From an uncultured Bacteroidales bacterium (GTDB taxonomy: Bacteria > Bacteroidota > Bacteroidia > Bacteroidales > F082): 64,000 nt of DNA. Shown in pieces: positions 25,752 to 34,224 of the stretch (position 1 is the first letter of the stretch; every line of letters begins with the position of its first letter). A program made the position numbers and the translations under genes. The notes under the pieces are model-generated. The model was given only the letters and a program-made list of their open reading frames with translations, made no database searches and was not told where the DNA came from. The stretch covers positions 1-64,000 of the forward strand of contig ONJF01000007.1 of assembly GCA_900318085.1 (NCBI GenBank), given 5' to 3'.

Positions 25752-26680
25752 TTCTTGATGATTAGAGTTTGTCCTTCGCGGATTTTGTCATTTTTCAGTT
25801 TGTTCCATCGCTTCAAGTCATTGACTGTGACATGATGTTTTGAGGCGATGCGGCTCAATGTGTCGCCTTTTTTGACTTTGTATTTTGTGGTACTGGCATT
25901 TGTCGAAGAACTTTTCTTGGATGCCGAGGTGGTAGAGGGTTGGGTCTGCTTTTCGACAGGCTTGGTGACTTGAGTCAAGGTGGAGTCAGCGGTCTTGACA
26001 GGTTTGGGTCTTTCGACGGGTTCCACGATATGAGTGTTCTTAATGGCCGGCCGCTCAACGCCTTCGTAGGCATAGACGCAGGCCATTAAGTTGGCGATGA
26101 TGCTGGTGTTGGGAAGCAGGTGGCCTTCGTCGAAGTCCCAAAGTTGGAGGTCTTCGCCATTGCGGTCAATGGCGTGATGCAGCGCGTTGGGGCTGTTGGT
26201 ATAGGCCAAGATGGCGTACCACCAATCACCGTATTGTTGGTGCAGATCGTTGAGATAGCTGAGGGCGGCTTGGGTGGAGGTGCGTATGGCAAAGCGCTCG
26301 TCTCGCTTGTCGTCGACAGCCATACCATAATGCATGGCCACCAACGAGGGTAGGCTCCATACGCCACAACGGTCGTTGTTGGCATAGTCGGTGCGCATTC
26401 CGCTCAATGCCAGTGGCAGGTATTTCATTTCCTTCGGCATGCCATGTTGCGACAAGGCAGAATCGAGGAAGGGCTCGCTCACCACAAAGGCATCGGGGAG
26501 GGCTTTGGCTGAATAGGCTTGCACTGCTTTGTCCAGACGTTCATGGTAGGGCAATGGCAGTGTGCGCTCAAGGCTTTTCAGCCTTTCGGCAATCCTATCG
26601 CTGTCCGACGATACACAACAGTTGTTGGCGGCAAGGCAGAAAACGAAAAGCCATAGTATTTTCAATATCTTGATTTTCAT
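25748..26680 (-). CDS. LysM protein with a degenerate lytic-transglycosylase domain
   Basis: This is a 310-residue exported protein. After a signal peptide, residues 60-180 match an MltD/Slt-type transglycosylase domain (HGMPKEMKYLPLALSGM..., YGDWWYAILAYTNSPNAL). At the position of the catalytic Glu (VESAF in MltD) the sequence reads ALSGM, so the Glu is Leu. The GIWQ motif reads GVWSL and AAYNSG reads LAYTNS. A Ser/Thr/Lys-rich linker leads to a C-terminal LysM domain (YKVKKGDTLSRIASKHHVTVNDLKRWNK). It probably binds peptidoglycan rather than cutting it. It is the first gene of a four-gene coupled operon ending in the MBOAT gene. Confidence 0.8.
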   Translation of the reverse strand: MKIKILKILWLFVFCLAANNCCVSSDSDRIAERLKSLERTLPLPYHERLDKAVQAYSAKALPDAFVVSEPFLDSALSQHGMPKEMKYLPLALSGMRTDYANNDRCGVWSLPSLVAMHYGMAVDDKRDERFAIRTSTQAALSYLNDLHQQYGDWWYAILAYTNSPNALHHAIDRNGEDLQLWDFDEGHLLPNTSIIANLMACVYAYEGVERPAIKNTHIVEPVERPKPVKTADSTLTQVTKPVEKQTQPSTTSASKKSSSTNASTTKYKVKKGDTLSRIASKHHVTVNDLKRWNKLKNDKIREGQTLIIKK

Positions 26681-26740
26681 TACATTAAATCTCTATAGCC
26701 GCTAGTCGAAAGCCGTTATTTTGGTTGCGGCAAAGAAACC

Positions 26741-26749
26741 GCAAAAATA
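26741..26749 (-). promoter_or_regulatory. -7 promoter element for the LysM-SGNH-SGNH-MBOAT operon
   Basis: TATTTTTGC on the minus strand lies 60 bases upstream of ATG 26680, diverging from the MATE promoter. Confidence 0.7.
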
Positions 26750-26784
26750 CGTAAATCTTTTGGATTGGGAACACGCTTTTTTAC

Positions 26785-26793
26785 TACTTTTGC
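26785..26793 (+). promoter_or_regulatory. -7 promoter element for the first MATE gene
   Basis: TACTTTTGC on the plus strand lies 38 bases before ATG 26832. Confidence 0.7.
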
Positions 26794-26831
26794 ACCCTCA
26801 ATTTCGCATCAGTGCGGAGTGAGTTTTGGGT

Positions 26832-28199
26832 ATGGAGCAAATAGACAGGACAAGAGAATTAGAGACGCGAAATATTGGCCAGTTGCTGTGGGTATATGCG
26901 TTGCCCAGCATCGTCAGCCATATCATCGCCTCGATTTACAATATCGTCGACCGCGTGTTTTTGGGGCAATATGTGGGGGCGCTCGCCATTGCTGGTTTGG
27001 CCATCACCATGCCCATCATGAACATCATCCATGCTTTCGGTTCATTGGTGGGAGTGGGTTCGGCGGCACGCATGTCGATTGTGCTTGGCAAGAAGGACTA
27101 CAAATGGGCCGAAGACATTTTGGGCAATAGCCTACTGCTGACCTTTGTCTTCGGTTTCCTCTTCGTTACGGGTGGTTATCTCTTTATGGACCGCATCCTG
27201 ACGGCTTTCGGTGCCTCGGCCGACACCATCGCCTATGCCCGTGAATATATGGATATCATCCTTCCTGGTATGTTTATGACCACGTTGTCGTTTAACCTTA
27301 CCGGATTGATGCGCGCCACTGGCTATCCACAAAAGTCGATGTGGATTATGGCTGGAGGTGCCATTCTCAACATCTTTTTGGATGCGTTGTTCATCATCGT
27401 CCTCGACTGGGGCATCGCGGGTGCAGCATGGGCTTCCACCCTCTCCATGACCTGCACCGCCATTCTCGCCGTGTGGCATTTCTTGCAAAGGAGTTCGTTT
27501 ATCCGCTTCCGTCGTCATGCCTGGAAGCCCAAACTCTATATCTTCCGTAATATCTTGCTCATCGGCATGAGTCCTTTTCTGATGAACGTGGCGGCCTCGG
27601 CAGTGGTGGCTTTTCTCAACAACCAGCTCATCCGCTTTGGTGGTGACTTGGCTGTAGGTGCCTATGGCCTGGCCAACACCTTCGGCAGCCTCAGCGTGAT
27701 GCTTATCTTGGGTCTCTGCCAAGGTATGCAGCCCATAGCGGGTTACAACTATGGGGCAGGACATCCTCTGCGGCTGAAGGAGGTCTATACCCTGACGCTA
27801 AAAATCAACATACTGATTGGCGCTGTAGGAGCCGTACTGGCTTTGACACTGCCTCATGCTTTGTTGCGTCTCTTCACAAAAGAAGAGGAACTGATACAGA
27901 TTGGCATCCCTGCCATGCGCTTTATGTTGGTGATGTTCCCCTTGGTAGGATTTACCATCACCAACTCCAACTTCTTCCAGAGCATTGATAAGCCTTGGAT
28001 AGCCATCGTCACCAGCCTCTCGCGTCAGGTGCTGTTCCTCATTCCGATGATCTATTTGGTCCCGACCATTTTCGTCAACATGGGAGGCAACGGTCTCACG
28101 GGTGTGTGGGCCTCGTTGACGATCTCCGATTTCCTCGGTGCTGTGCTTGCCTTTGTGCTCATGCTTTCACAACGTCATGTCTTCAAACCATCCGAATGA
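26832..28199 (+). CDS. MATE-family multidrug/sodium antiporter
   Basis: This is a 455-residue protein with twelve predicted transmembrane helices in two repeated halves. It has the MATE features ALPSIVSHIIASIYNIVDRVFLGQYVGALAIAG near the N-terminus and GLCQGMQPIAGYNYGAGHPLRLKE in the second half. These transporters export cationic compounds using Na+ or H+; the substrate is unknown. ATG 26832 is preferred to an in-frame TTG six bases upstream. Its stop overlaps the start of a small unknown gene. Confidence 0.88.
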   Translation: MEQIDRTRELETRNIGQLLWVYALPSIVSHIIASIYNIVDRVFLGQYVGALAIAGLAITMPIMNIIHAFGSLVGVGSAARMSIVLGKKDYKWAEDILGNSLLLTFVFGFLFVTGGYLFMDRILTAFGASADTIAYAREYMDIILPGMFMTTLSFNLTGLMRATGYPQKSMWIMAGGAILNIFLDALFIIVLDWGIAGAAWASTLSMTCTAILAVWHFLQRSSFIRFRRHAWKPKLYIFRNILLIGMSPFLMNVAASAVVAFLNNQLIRFGGDLAVGAYGLANTFGSLSVMLILGLCQGMQPIAGYNYGAGHPLRLKEVYTLTLKINILIGAVGAVLALTLPHALLRLFTKEEELIQIGIPAMRFMLVMFPLVGFTITNSNFFQSIDKPWIAIVTSLSRQVLFLIPMIYLVPTIFVNMGGNGLTGVWASLTISDFLGAVLAFVLMLSQRHVFKPSE

Positions 28200-28507
28200 T
28201 TGATCTCATCAATGCCATAGTATCGCCCACCAACACCCACATTTTAGACTCCTGTTCGGTCAAAAGCAAGGAGGATATGCGGACCTATTTGCGTAGGCTT
28301 CGTGAAGGAGTACCCAACGAAATGGCTGTCAATCAGCGTGATATAGAGTCACAGATTCACGAGTGGCGTGCGCATAACTTTTTTTACAAGCTCCATGTGT
28401 TTCGTAGTCGTACCCAAGATGTCGACCTCGAACTGAAGCAACCCTGGTACCGTGAATTGTTTTGCCGGGTGGTGAGTTTCTTTTATTTTTGGGACCAGTC
28501 GGAATAA
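28196..28507 (+). CDS. Small hypothetical protein coupled to the MATE gene
   Basis: This is a 103-residue soluble protein (MIDLINAIVSPTNTHILDSCSVKSKEDMRTYLRRL...) whose ATG overlaps the MATE stop (ATGA). It has no signal peptide and no recognisable domain. The C-terminal half is rich in Trp, Arg and Phe. The overlap argues that it is translated with the MATE gene, but its role is unknown. Confidence 0.55.
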   Translation: MIDLINAIVSPTNTHILDSCSVKSKEDMRTYLRRLREGVPNEMAVNQRDIESQIHEWRAHNFFYKLHVFRSRTQDVDLELKQPWYRELFCRVVSFFYFWDQSE

Positions 28508-28546
28508 AAAGCGGTACTTTTCGTTGTTTTTTACAAAAAAAGGCAT

Positions 28547-28555
28547 TACTTTTGC
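28547..28555 (+). promoter_or_regulatory. -7 promoter element for the 28614 gene
   Basis: TACTTTTGC on the plus strand gives a leader of about 55 bases before ATG 28614. Confidence 0.65.
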
Positions 28556-28613
28556 AGAGTAAAATGCTTGTATTGCAACAAACCAACATAGTACTAACCT
28601 AAATCCTATCAAA

Positions 28614-29306
28614 ATGAAAAAAGCAAACTTCCTGGTCGCAATGGCTTTAGCTGTTGTTTTTGTGTTTGGCACCGTTACCGCCAACGCGCAGATTAGAGGC
28701 CTCGGACAAAAACTGAAATCAACGATTACCGAAGGTGCCAGTAATCTGGGCTCCAAGATTGCTGCCGATAAGGTGACTTTCGAGAAATTCCCTACCACAC
28801 TTGAAGAGTTCCAAGCCTTCCAAGCAGAATATGGTACCACTCCTGAAGGTGCTGTGGCTGTGCAACTTGTAGCTATGGAATTGTACCGTCACGACAAGGC
28901 TGTCGGTCAACAATGTCTTGCACTCTGCAACACCGATGTCAACTTATCGTCGGTTACCCGTCGGCTGAACGAACTCTATCGCGAAAACGACAGCTACGCC
29001 CGTCCTTACCTGGTCTCGGCCATGCTGCAGGGTGCCAAGCCGTCGAGCGGCTACAACCCCGACAAACCCTACACCATTCGTCTGCGTAAAGACCCCACCA
29101 AGAGTGACGAGCGTTCGCAGATGCTGAAAGGCTATGTGATTCACCTCCAACTCTATAGCGATGGCTACGACACCCCGTGGCGTAATGTCGATGTGGTGAA
29201 GCAGAAAGGCGATGATTACTATCGCGTGTCCAACTGCCCTGCCATCCTCACTCAATGCAAGGAAGTTGACTTCGATGCTTCCGACGATTGGCACGGACTG
29301 GAATAA
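28614..29306 (+). CDS. Secreted protein of a Bacteroidota DUF family (function unknown)
   Basis: This is a 230-residue protein with a clear signal peptide (MKKANFLVAMALAVVFVFGTVTANAQ). The first 80 mature residues look helical (LKSTITEGASNLGSKIAADK...). The C-terminal half has a conserved-looking segment, YTIRLRKDP...GYVIHLQLYSDGYDTPWRNVDVVKQKGDDYYRVS, of the sort found in small Bacteroidota DUF families such as DUF6935. I am not sure of that assignment. It stands alone with its own promoter, and a 28-bp palindrome follows its stop by 17 bases. Confidence 0.6.
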   Translation: MKKANFLVAMALAVVFVFGTVTANAQIRGLGQKLKSTITEGASNLGSKIAADKVTFEKFPTTLEEFQAFQAEYGTTPEGAVAVQLVAMELYRHDKAVGQQCLALCNTDVNLSSVTRRLNELYRENDSYARPYLVSAMLQGAKPSSGYNPDKPYTIRLRKDPTKSDERSQMLKGYVIHLQLYSDGYDTPWRNVDVVKQKGDDYYRVSNCPAILTQCKEVDFDASDDWHGLE

Positions 29307-29323
29307 TCTAATTGTTCAAATGA

Positions 29324-29351
29324 GTAGAGACGCGGCGCGCCGCGTCTCTAC
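29324..29351. repeat. 28-bp palindrome, GTAGAGACG family, copy 3
   Basis: This is a perfect palindrome with arms GTAGAGACGCGGCG and its complement, followed by ATTTTTTAT. It lies between a stop at 29306 and the S46 start at 29370, so it can serve as a terminator for the upstream gene. Confidence 0.8.
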
Positions 29352-29369
29352 ATTTTTTATCATCTTATT

Positions 29370-31505
29370 ATGAAACGATTCCATTTTTTGACGACCCTTT
29401 TGGTCCTTTTCCCCGCCTTCCTCTTTGCTGGTGAAGGCATGTGGATCCCCATGCTGCTGCAGTACAACGAAAAAGAGATGCAGGAGATGGGCATGAAAAT
29501 CACCGCTGATGACATTTACAGCATCAACCACAGCAGCTTGAAAGACGCCATCGTGCTCTTTGGCGGCGGCTGCACGGGAGAAATCGTCAGCGACCAAGGC
29601 TTGCTGCTTACCAACCACCACTGCGGCTACGACTATATCCAAAAACATAGCTCCGTCGAGCATGACTATCTCACCAACGGATTCTGGGCGATGAACAGGG
29701 GAGAGGAACTTCCTTGTCCCGGACTCAGCGTCATCTTCCTTCGCGAGATGCGTGATGTGACCGAGAAGGTGCTCTTCAATGTCACCCCTGATATGGCGGA
29801 AGACGAGCGTCAGGCCAAAGTCGATGAGAATATGAAGCGACTTATCGCCCAGGTCGAGAAAGAAACCCCTTATAAGGTCAGCATCAAGCCTTTCTTCTTG
29901 GGTAATGAATATTATATGCTTCTCAACGAGGTCTACACTGATGTCCGTCTCGTGGGCTGCCCGCCGAGTAACATCGGCAAGTTTGGCGGTGACACCGACA
30001 ACTGGGTGTGGCCCCGCCACACAGGTGACTTCAGCATCTTCCGTGTCTATGCCGACAAGGAAGGTCATCCTGCCGTATATGACAAGGATAACGTTCCTTA
30101 CAAGCCTGCAAAGCATCTTGACATCTCTCTGAAAGGCGCCGAGGAAGGCGACTTCGCCTTCGTGTTTGGCTATCCCGCCCGTACCAACGAATACCTGCCC
30201 GCCGTTGCCGTCGACCAAGAGGCCAACCTCATCGACCCGATCACCGTCGACCTGCGCGGCAAGGTGCTCGACATCTACAACCAATATCAGGAGCAAGACC
30301 CCAAGGTGCGCATCCAATATGCCTCCAAACATGCCAGCATCGGCAACGGTTGGAAGAAATGGATGGGTGTCACAGAAGGTATCAACCATTTCCACGGCGT
30401 GGAGAAGAAAGAAGCCTTTGAGAAGGACTTCCAGGAATGGGTTTTGGGTGCGCGCAACCGTTACATGTACCTCGACCTGCTGAAAGATTTCAAGAAAAAC
30501 TATAAGGATTTGGAGCCTTATCAATTGGCCTACACCTATCTCTCCGAGGCTGGACTGCGCATCGAACTGGTCAGCTTTGCAGGTCGTTTTGCACGACTCT
30601 CCGAGGTAACCAAAGACACACCGCAGGATAAGGTCGATCAGATGGTGGCCAACCTAAAGACCGCTATACCGAGTTTCTACAAGGACTATTACGAGCCCAT
30701 CGACCGCGATGTGGCCAAGATGTTGCTCAAGGAATACCTGAAGGCCCAACCTGCCGACTTCCGCCCGTCTTTCCTCAACGAAATCAAAGTTGTGGACGAA
30801 TATGTGGACAAGCTCTTTGATAAGACGATGTTTACCGACGAAGCCAAGATGATGGCCTTGCTTGACGGTTTCAAAGTCAAGGATGCCAAGAAGTTGGCTA
30901 ACGATCCCGCCATGAAGGTCTACCAGAGCCTTATTGGTTTCTACCGCGATGAGGTGTACGACAACATCTCAAGCATCACCAAGGACAACGACCGTCTGCG
31001 CCGTATTTACATGAAAGGTCAGATGGAGATGCAAACCGAGAAACGTCTCTTCCCTGATGCCAACTTCACGTTGCGCGTCACCTACGGCAAGGTGGAAGGC
31101 TTCAAGCCGCAAGACGGCAAGACCTACCGCCACTTTACCACCCTCGAGGGTATCATGCAGAAAGAGAACCCCGACATTTATGACTATGTGGTGGAGCCTC
31201 GCCTAAAGGAGCTATACAACAAGAAGGACTATGGTCGTTACGCCGACAAGGATGGCACCATGCATGTGGCTTTCACTGCCAGCGTACACACCACGGGAGG
31301 TAACTCAGGTAGCCCGATTCTAAACGCCGAAGGCCAACTTCTCGGTCTCAACTTCGACCGTTGCTGGGAAGGCACCATGAGCGACCTCATCTACGACCCC
31401 GACATCTGCCGCAACATCAGCGTCGATATCCGTTATGTGCTCTTCATCATCGACAAGTTTGCCGGTGCAGGGCATTTGATTGAAGAGATGACCATTGCGG
31501 AATAA
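29370..31505 (+). CDS. dpp11: S46-family dipeptidyl peptidase, DPP11 type (acidic specificity)
   Basis: This is a 711-residue periplasmic serine exopeptidase with a signal peptide (LFPAFLFAGEG). The catalytic triad is visible: His84 in TNHHCGY, Asp220 in PRHTGDFSIF and Ser646 in GGNSGSP. Eighteen residues after the serine, in GLNFDRCWEG, stands Arg664. In Porphyromonas gingivalis DPP11 the equivalent Arg673 selects Asp or Glu at P1, whereas DPP7 has Gly there. This enzyme should therefore release Asp/Glu-containing dipeptides, for organisms that feed on peptides. A bidirectional terminator lies just after its stop. Confidence 0.88.
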   Translation: MKRFHFLTTLLVLFPAFLFAGEGMWIPMLLQYNEKEMQEMGMKITADDIYSINHSSLKDAIVLFGGGCTGEIVSDQGLLLTNHHCGYDYIQKHSSVEHDYLTNGFWAMNRGEELPCPGLSVIFLREMRDVTEKVLFNVTPDMAEDERQAKVDENMKRLIAQVEKETPYKVSIKPFFLGNEYYMLLNEVYTDVRLVGCPPSNIGKFGGDTDNWVWPRHTGDFSIFRVYADKEGHPAVYDKDNVPYKPAKHLDISLKGAEEGDFAFVFGYPARTNEYLPAVAVDQEANLIDPITVDLRGKVLDIYNQYQEQDPKVRIQYASKHASIGNGWKKWMGVTEGINHFHGVEKKEAFEKDFQEWVLGARNRYMYLDLLKDFKKNYKDLEPYQLAYTYLSEAGLRIELVSFAGRFARLSEVTKDTPQDKVDQMVANLKTAIPSFYKDYYEPIDRDVAKMLLKEYLKAQPADFRPSFLNEIKVVDEYVDKLFDKTMFTDEAKMMALLDGFKVKDAKKLANDPAMKVYQSLIGFYRDEVYDNISSITKDNDRLRRIYMKGQMEMQTEKRLFPDANFTLRVTYGKVEGFKPQDGKTYRHFTTLEGIMQKENPDIYDYVVEPRLKELYNKKDYGRYADKDGTMHVAFTASVHTTGGNSGSPILNAEGQLLGLNFDRCWEGTMSDLIYDPDICRNISVDIRYVLFIIDKFAGAGHLIEEMTIAE

Positions 31506-31524
31506 GGCTTGGTTGATACAAATG

Positions 31525-31555
31525 AAAGGAGGCTTCCCTTGTGGGAGCCTCCTTT
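31525..31555. terminator. Bidirectional hairpin terminator between the S46 gene and a T9SS remnant
   Basis: The arms AAAGGAGGCT (31525-31534) and AGCCTCCTTT (31546-31555) pair perfectly around an 11-base loop. The hairpin sits between convergent 3' ends at 31505 and 31559. Confidence 0.75.
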
Positions 31556-31558
31556 GCT

Positions 31559-31789
31559 TATTCTTTCACTACTTTTTCGAAATACACTTTCCCTGTCACC
31601 TTGGTTCACCATGCTATACACACTATCAATACTACTGTTTGAAATATTGTTTCTGCCGTAATACCTCATCGTATTTACGGCGGCATTAGTGGCTTCCTGT
31701 ATCGTAACTTGCTGGCAAACGCCCGAAAGAGTACAGCATAAAACCACGATGATTGTCTCAAACTCGATTTCTTCATGGACATTATTCAA
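31559..31789 (-). pseudogene. Remnant of a T9SS cargo gene: both ends kept, middle deleted
   Basis: On the minus strand, 31600-31789 reads as the N-terminal segment of a secreted Bacteroidota protein (...VTIQEATNAAVNTMRYYGRNNISNSSIDSVYSMVNQGD). In a different frame, 31559-31600 reads VTGKVYFEKVVKE followed by a stop, a typical end of a T9SS sorting domain. The two pieces meet near 31600 out of frame, so an internal deletion removed nearly the whole gene. The signal-peptide region also looks frame-shifted. The convergent terminator at 31525-31555 still sits at its end. Confidence 0.65.
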
Positions 31790-32246
31790 AAACTATTTTT
31801 TTATAAGGTACAACAACTGGCACTATATCATAGGGTCCCGAGTGATAATGTGGATTGAAACCTAATACCCCTTCAATAAAACATTTCCTAGTGTAATCAA
31901 GCGTATCAGGAAGTTGCTCCAACACATAAGATACTAAAAGATCATGGTTGTCCGATGCTCCATCATATAGTGGTAAAGTGCCATGTCCTGTTTCCCAATG
32001 ACTTTTATGAATGTATCCGCATACCTTAATGGTGTCACCTTTGTGTGACCAATGGGGATAATTCCTTAAATCGCCATCGCAAACTCTATAAGTGTAGTAT
32101 CTAATGACTGCTTCGCAGGTGTTGTAGCCCTCTGTAGTCAGTTCAGGTATTTCTTCTTGGAAATAGGGCTGCTGGCAGCTATTGATTTTACTACAGCATG
32201 CCAAGGCAAATGTAGTCAAAACCATCATAAAAAGATATTTTTTCAT
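31782..32246 (-). CDS. Hypothetical lipoprotein
   Basis: This is a 154-residue protein with a lipoprotein signal peptide (MKKYLFMMVLTTFALACC, lipobox LACC). The mature part is rich in Tyr, His and Cys (EAVIRYYTYRVCDGDLRNYPHWSHKGDTIKVCGYIHKS) and has no domain that I recognise. ATG 32246 gives a proper signal peptide; an upstream ATG would add seven residues. The region is more A+T-rich than the housekeeping genes nearby, suggesting accessory DNA. Confidence 0.65.
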   Translation of the reverse strand: MKKYLFMMVLTTFALACCSKINSCQQPYFQEEIPELTTEGYNTCEAVIRYYTYRVCDGDLRNYPHWSHKGDTIKVCGYIHKSHWETGHGTLPLYDGASDNHDLLVSYVLEQLPDTLDYTRKCFIEGVLGFNPHYHSGPYDIVPVVVPYKKIVFE

Positions 32247-32295
32247 AGCTTTATTCCCTTTCCTCATTTTGTCGTTTCGGCTAAGCCGCCTTTTT

Positions 32296-33489
32296 TTATT
32301 TGTCTTTCACCACGACACGCTTTGCCGCAGTTCCTTTGTCGGTTTGGATTCTGACGATATAAACTCCAGGTCCTTGTGGACCGAAATCGTATTCAAGACG
32401 GTTGCCCATTGTTGAGGCTTCGTAGAGCTTTTCACCCAACAGGTTGAAGATGCCGATGGCTTCGATGTTTTCAGCCTCAATACAAAGAGTTCCATTTGTC
32501 GGATTGGGGTAAACAGAGGCCATCTGTTCATCAAGTTCCGATACTTTGCTGCAATCGTCAACGATTGTGGCAAAATAATCATGCCATTCTGACTCTTCGT
32601 ATGCAGCAATGCAACCGCATGGTACGGTGAGTGTGGTGCAATTGACCCCTTCAAACACCTCCTCAAACGAAAACGCTGGCGGTTCTGTAGCCAATGAAAT
32701 GACTTCGGTCAATCCACTGCAATTGATGAAGGCTGCTCCACCAATGGTGTCCAATGCATTCCCTAATGTTAATGTTGTCAACCCGCTGCAATTGTGGAAA
32801 GCATTGGGTCCAATGTTTCTCACGGTATTGGGAATGGTCAGCGAACCGGCTAAACCCGTGCAACCCCAAAAAGTAGAAGTGCCGATGGAGGTCACGGCAC
32901 TGCCGATGGTCAAGCTGGAAAATCCGGAGCACTTATAGAACGCGGCATCCTCGATGCGCGCCAAGGAGTTGCCGATAGTCAGTGAACCAGTGAAGCTATT
33001 GCAGCCATAGAATGCCGCATAATAGATATACCTCACGGAATTGGGAAGGGTCAATGAACCAGTGAATCCCTTGCATCCATAGAATGCTGCAGGCCCGATG
33101 GTGTCAAGGGAGGTGCCGAGATCCAAAGAGGTCAATCCGCTGCAACCCAAGAAGGCGTTTTCGCCGATGGAGATAACCGTATTGGGAATGGCCAAATGGC
33201 CTGTTAGTCTGTCACACGAAATGAAAGAGTTTTTCCCGATTACAGTCACAGTGTAGTCTTTTTCATTGTAATTAATGCTTGACGGAATGTTTAATTCACC
33301 TTGGATTTCCGTGCCGGCGACAGGACCTATTAATGTTGCAGAAACCCCGTCGCCATTGATTTGATAATACAAATCCTCAATGATGATATAAGACTGTGCC
33401 TTCAGTGGTGTCATTCCCATAATGCTGAACATCAGGAGGGATAAGGCAACAAATGCTGTTTTTTTGTAGGGTGAGAAAAACTCTTTCAT
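32296..33489 (-). CDS. BspA-like leucine-rich-repeat protein with T9SS sorting domain
   Basis: This is a 397-residue protein with a signal peptide near ALSLLMFSIMGMTPLKAQ. Residues about 80-290 contain roughly eight LRR_5 (BspA/TpLRR) repeats of about 23 residues, with phrases such as IPNTVISIGENAFLGCSGLTSL and SLTIGNSLARIEDAAFYKCSG. The C-terminal 80 residues (MASVYPNPTNGTLCIEAENIEAIGIFNLLGEKLYE...GVYIVRIQTDKG) form a T9SS sorting domain. BspA-like proteins often bind host or microbial surfaces. ATG 33489 is chosen for the signal peptide. Confidence 0.8.
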   Translation of the reverse strand: MKEFFSPYKKTAFVALSLLMFSIMGMTPLKAQSYIIIEDLYYQINGDGVSATLIGPVAGTEIQGELNIPSSINYNEKDYTVTVIGKNSFISCDRLTGHLAIPNTVISIGENAFLGCSGLTSLDLGTSLDTIGPAAFYGCKGFTGSLTLPNSVRYIYYAAFYGCNSFTGSLTIGNSLARIEDAAFYKCSGFSSLTIGSAVTSIGTSTFWGCTGLAGSLTIPNTVRNIGPNAFHNCSGLTTLTLGNALDTIGGAAFINCSGLTEVISLATEPPAFSFEEVFEGVNCTTLTVPCGCIAAYEESEWHDYFATIVDDCSKVSELDEQMASVYPNPTNGTLCIEAENIEAIGIFNLLGEKLYEASTMGNRLEYDFGPQGPGVYIVRIQTDKGTAAKRVVVKDK

Positions 33490-33553
33490 GATAATTTGGT
33501 TTTCGTTGGGTCTTCCATTGCTGTTATGCAATGAAAGAGATGGTTTTAAATAC

Positions 33554-34090
33554 TTACTTTCCGAGGATGCTTCCCAGGCCGCCCAGGATGCTACCCAAGC
33601 CGCCCGAGTTGCTCTTGCCGCTTGATGACATGCCGCCCAGAATCATGCCTAACATGCCCTCCAGTCCAGCCGCATTGGTGCCACTGCTCTTCTGACCTTT
33701 ACCTAATAGGGCGAGAAGGCTTGGGGCTATGGAAGCGAGGATGTTGCCAACGGCATTGGAGGCCACGCCCGTCGACTTGGAGATGCCCCCCAACACACCG
33801 GAGAGACCGCCTCCGAAAATATGGCTCAAGATCTTGTTGCCATCGACAAGGTCGGCGGCTTTCAGGTTGTTGACGATGTTGCCTGCGTTGCCGGCATGGT
33901 AGCCAAGGGCATCGGCTAGAGAGGCGGCTCCGGCTTGCGAAGAAGCGTTCTTCTGCATGGCACCCAAAAGATAGGGCAACGCTGCAGTGACGACAGACGA
34001 AACTTGTTTTTGGTCGATTTTAAGATTCTGTGAGATGGCGTTGATGGCATCATTGCCCGTCAAAGCACCCAAGATGTTTGTTAATTCCAT
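33554..34090 (-). CDS. DUF937-family protein
   Basis: This is a 178-residue protein matching DUF937. It has an N-terminal helical part (LGALTGNDAINAISQNLKIDQKQVSSVVTAALPYLLGAMQKN) and a Gly/Ser-rich C-terminal tail with repeats such as GGLGSILGGLGSILG. It has no signal peptide. The biological role is unknown. It is transcribed from a -7 element at 34134-34142, divergent from the flavodoxin gene. Confidence 0.75.
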   Translation of the reverse strand: MELTNILGALTGNDAINAISQNLKIDQKQVSSVVTAALPYLLGAMQKNASSQAGAASLADALGYHAGNAGNIVNNLKAADLVDGNKILSHIFGGGLSGVLGGISKSTGVASNAVGNILASIAPSLLALLGKGQKSSGTNAAGLEGMLGMILGGMSSSGKSNSGGLGSILGGLGSILGK

Positions 34091-34133
34091 TTTGATAATC
34101 GTTTTATGGTTGAACTTGATTGCTAATTCAACT

Positions 34134-34142
34134 GCAAAATTA
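34134..34142 (-). promoter_or_regulatory. -7 promoter element for the DUF937 gene
   Basis: TAATTTTGC on the minus strand lies 44 bases upstream of ATG 34090. Confidence 0.65.
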
Positions 34143-34192
34143 AAAACAATTCGAAAAACAAACCAAAAAAGATGCTTTTCGAGAAATATTTG

Positions 34193-34201
34193 TAATTTTG
34201 C
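34193..34201 (+). promoter_or_regulatory. -7 promoter element for the flavodoxin lipoprotein
   Basis: TAATTTTGC on the plus strand lies 24 bases before ATG 34225. Confidence 0.7.
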
Positions 34202-34224
34202 CCATGAAAACCAAATAAAAAACT

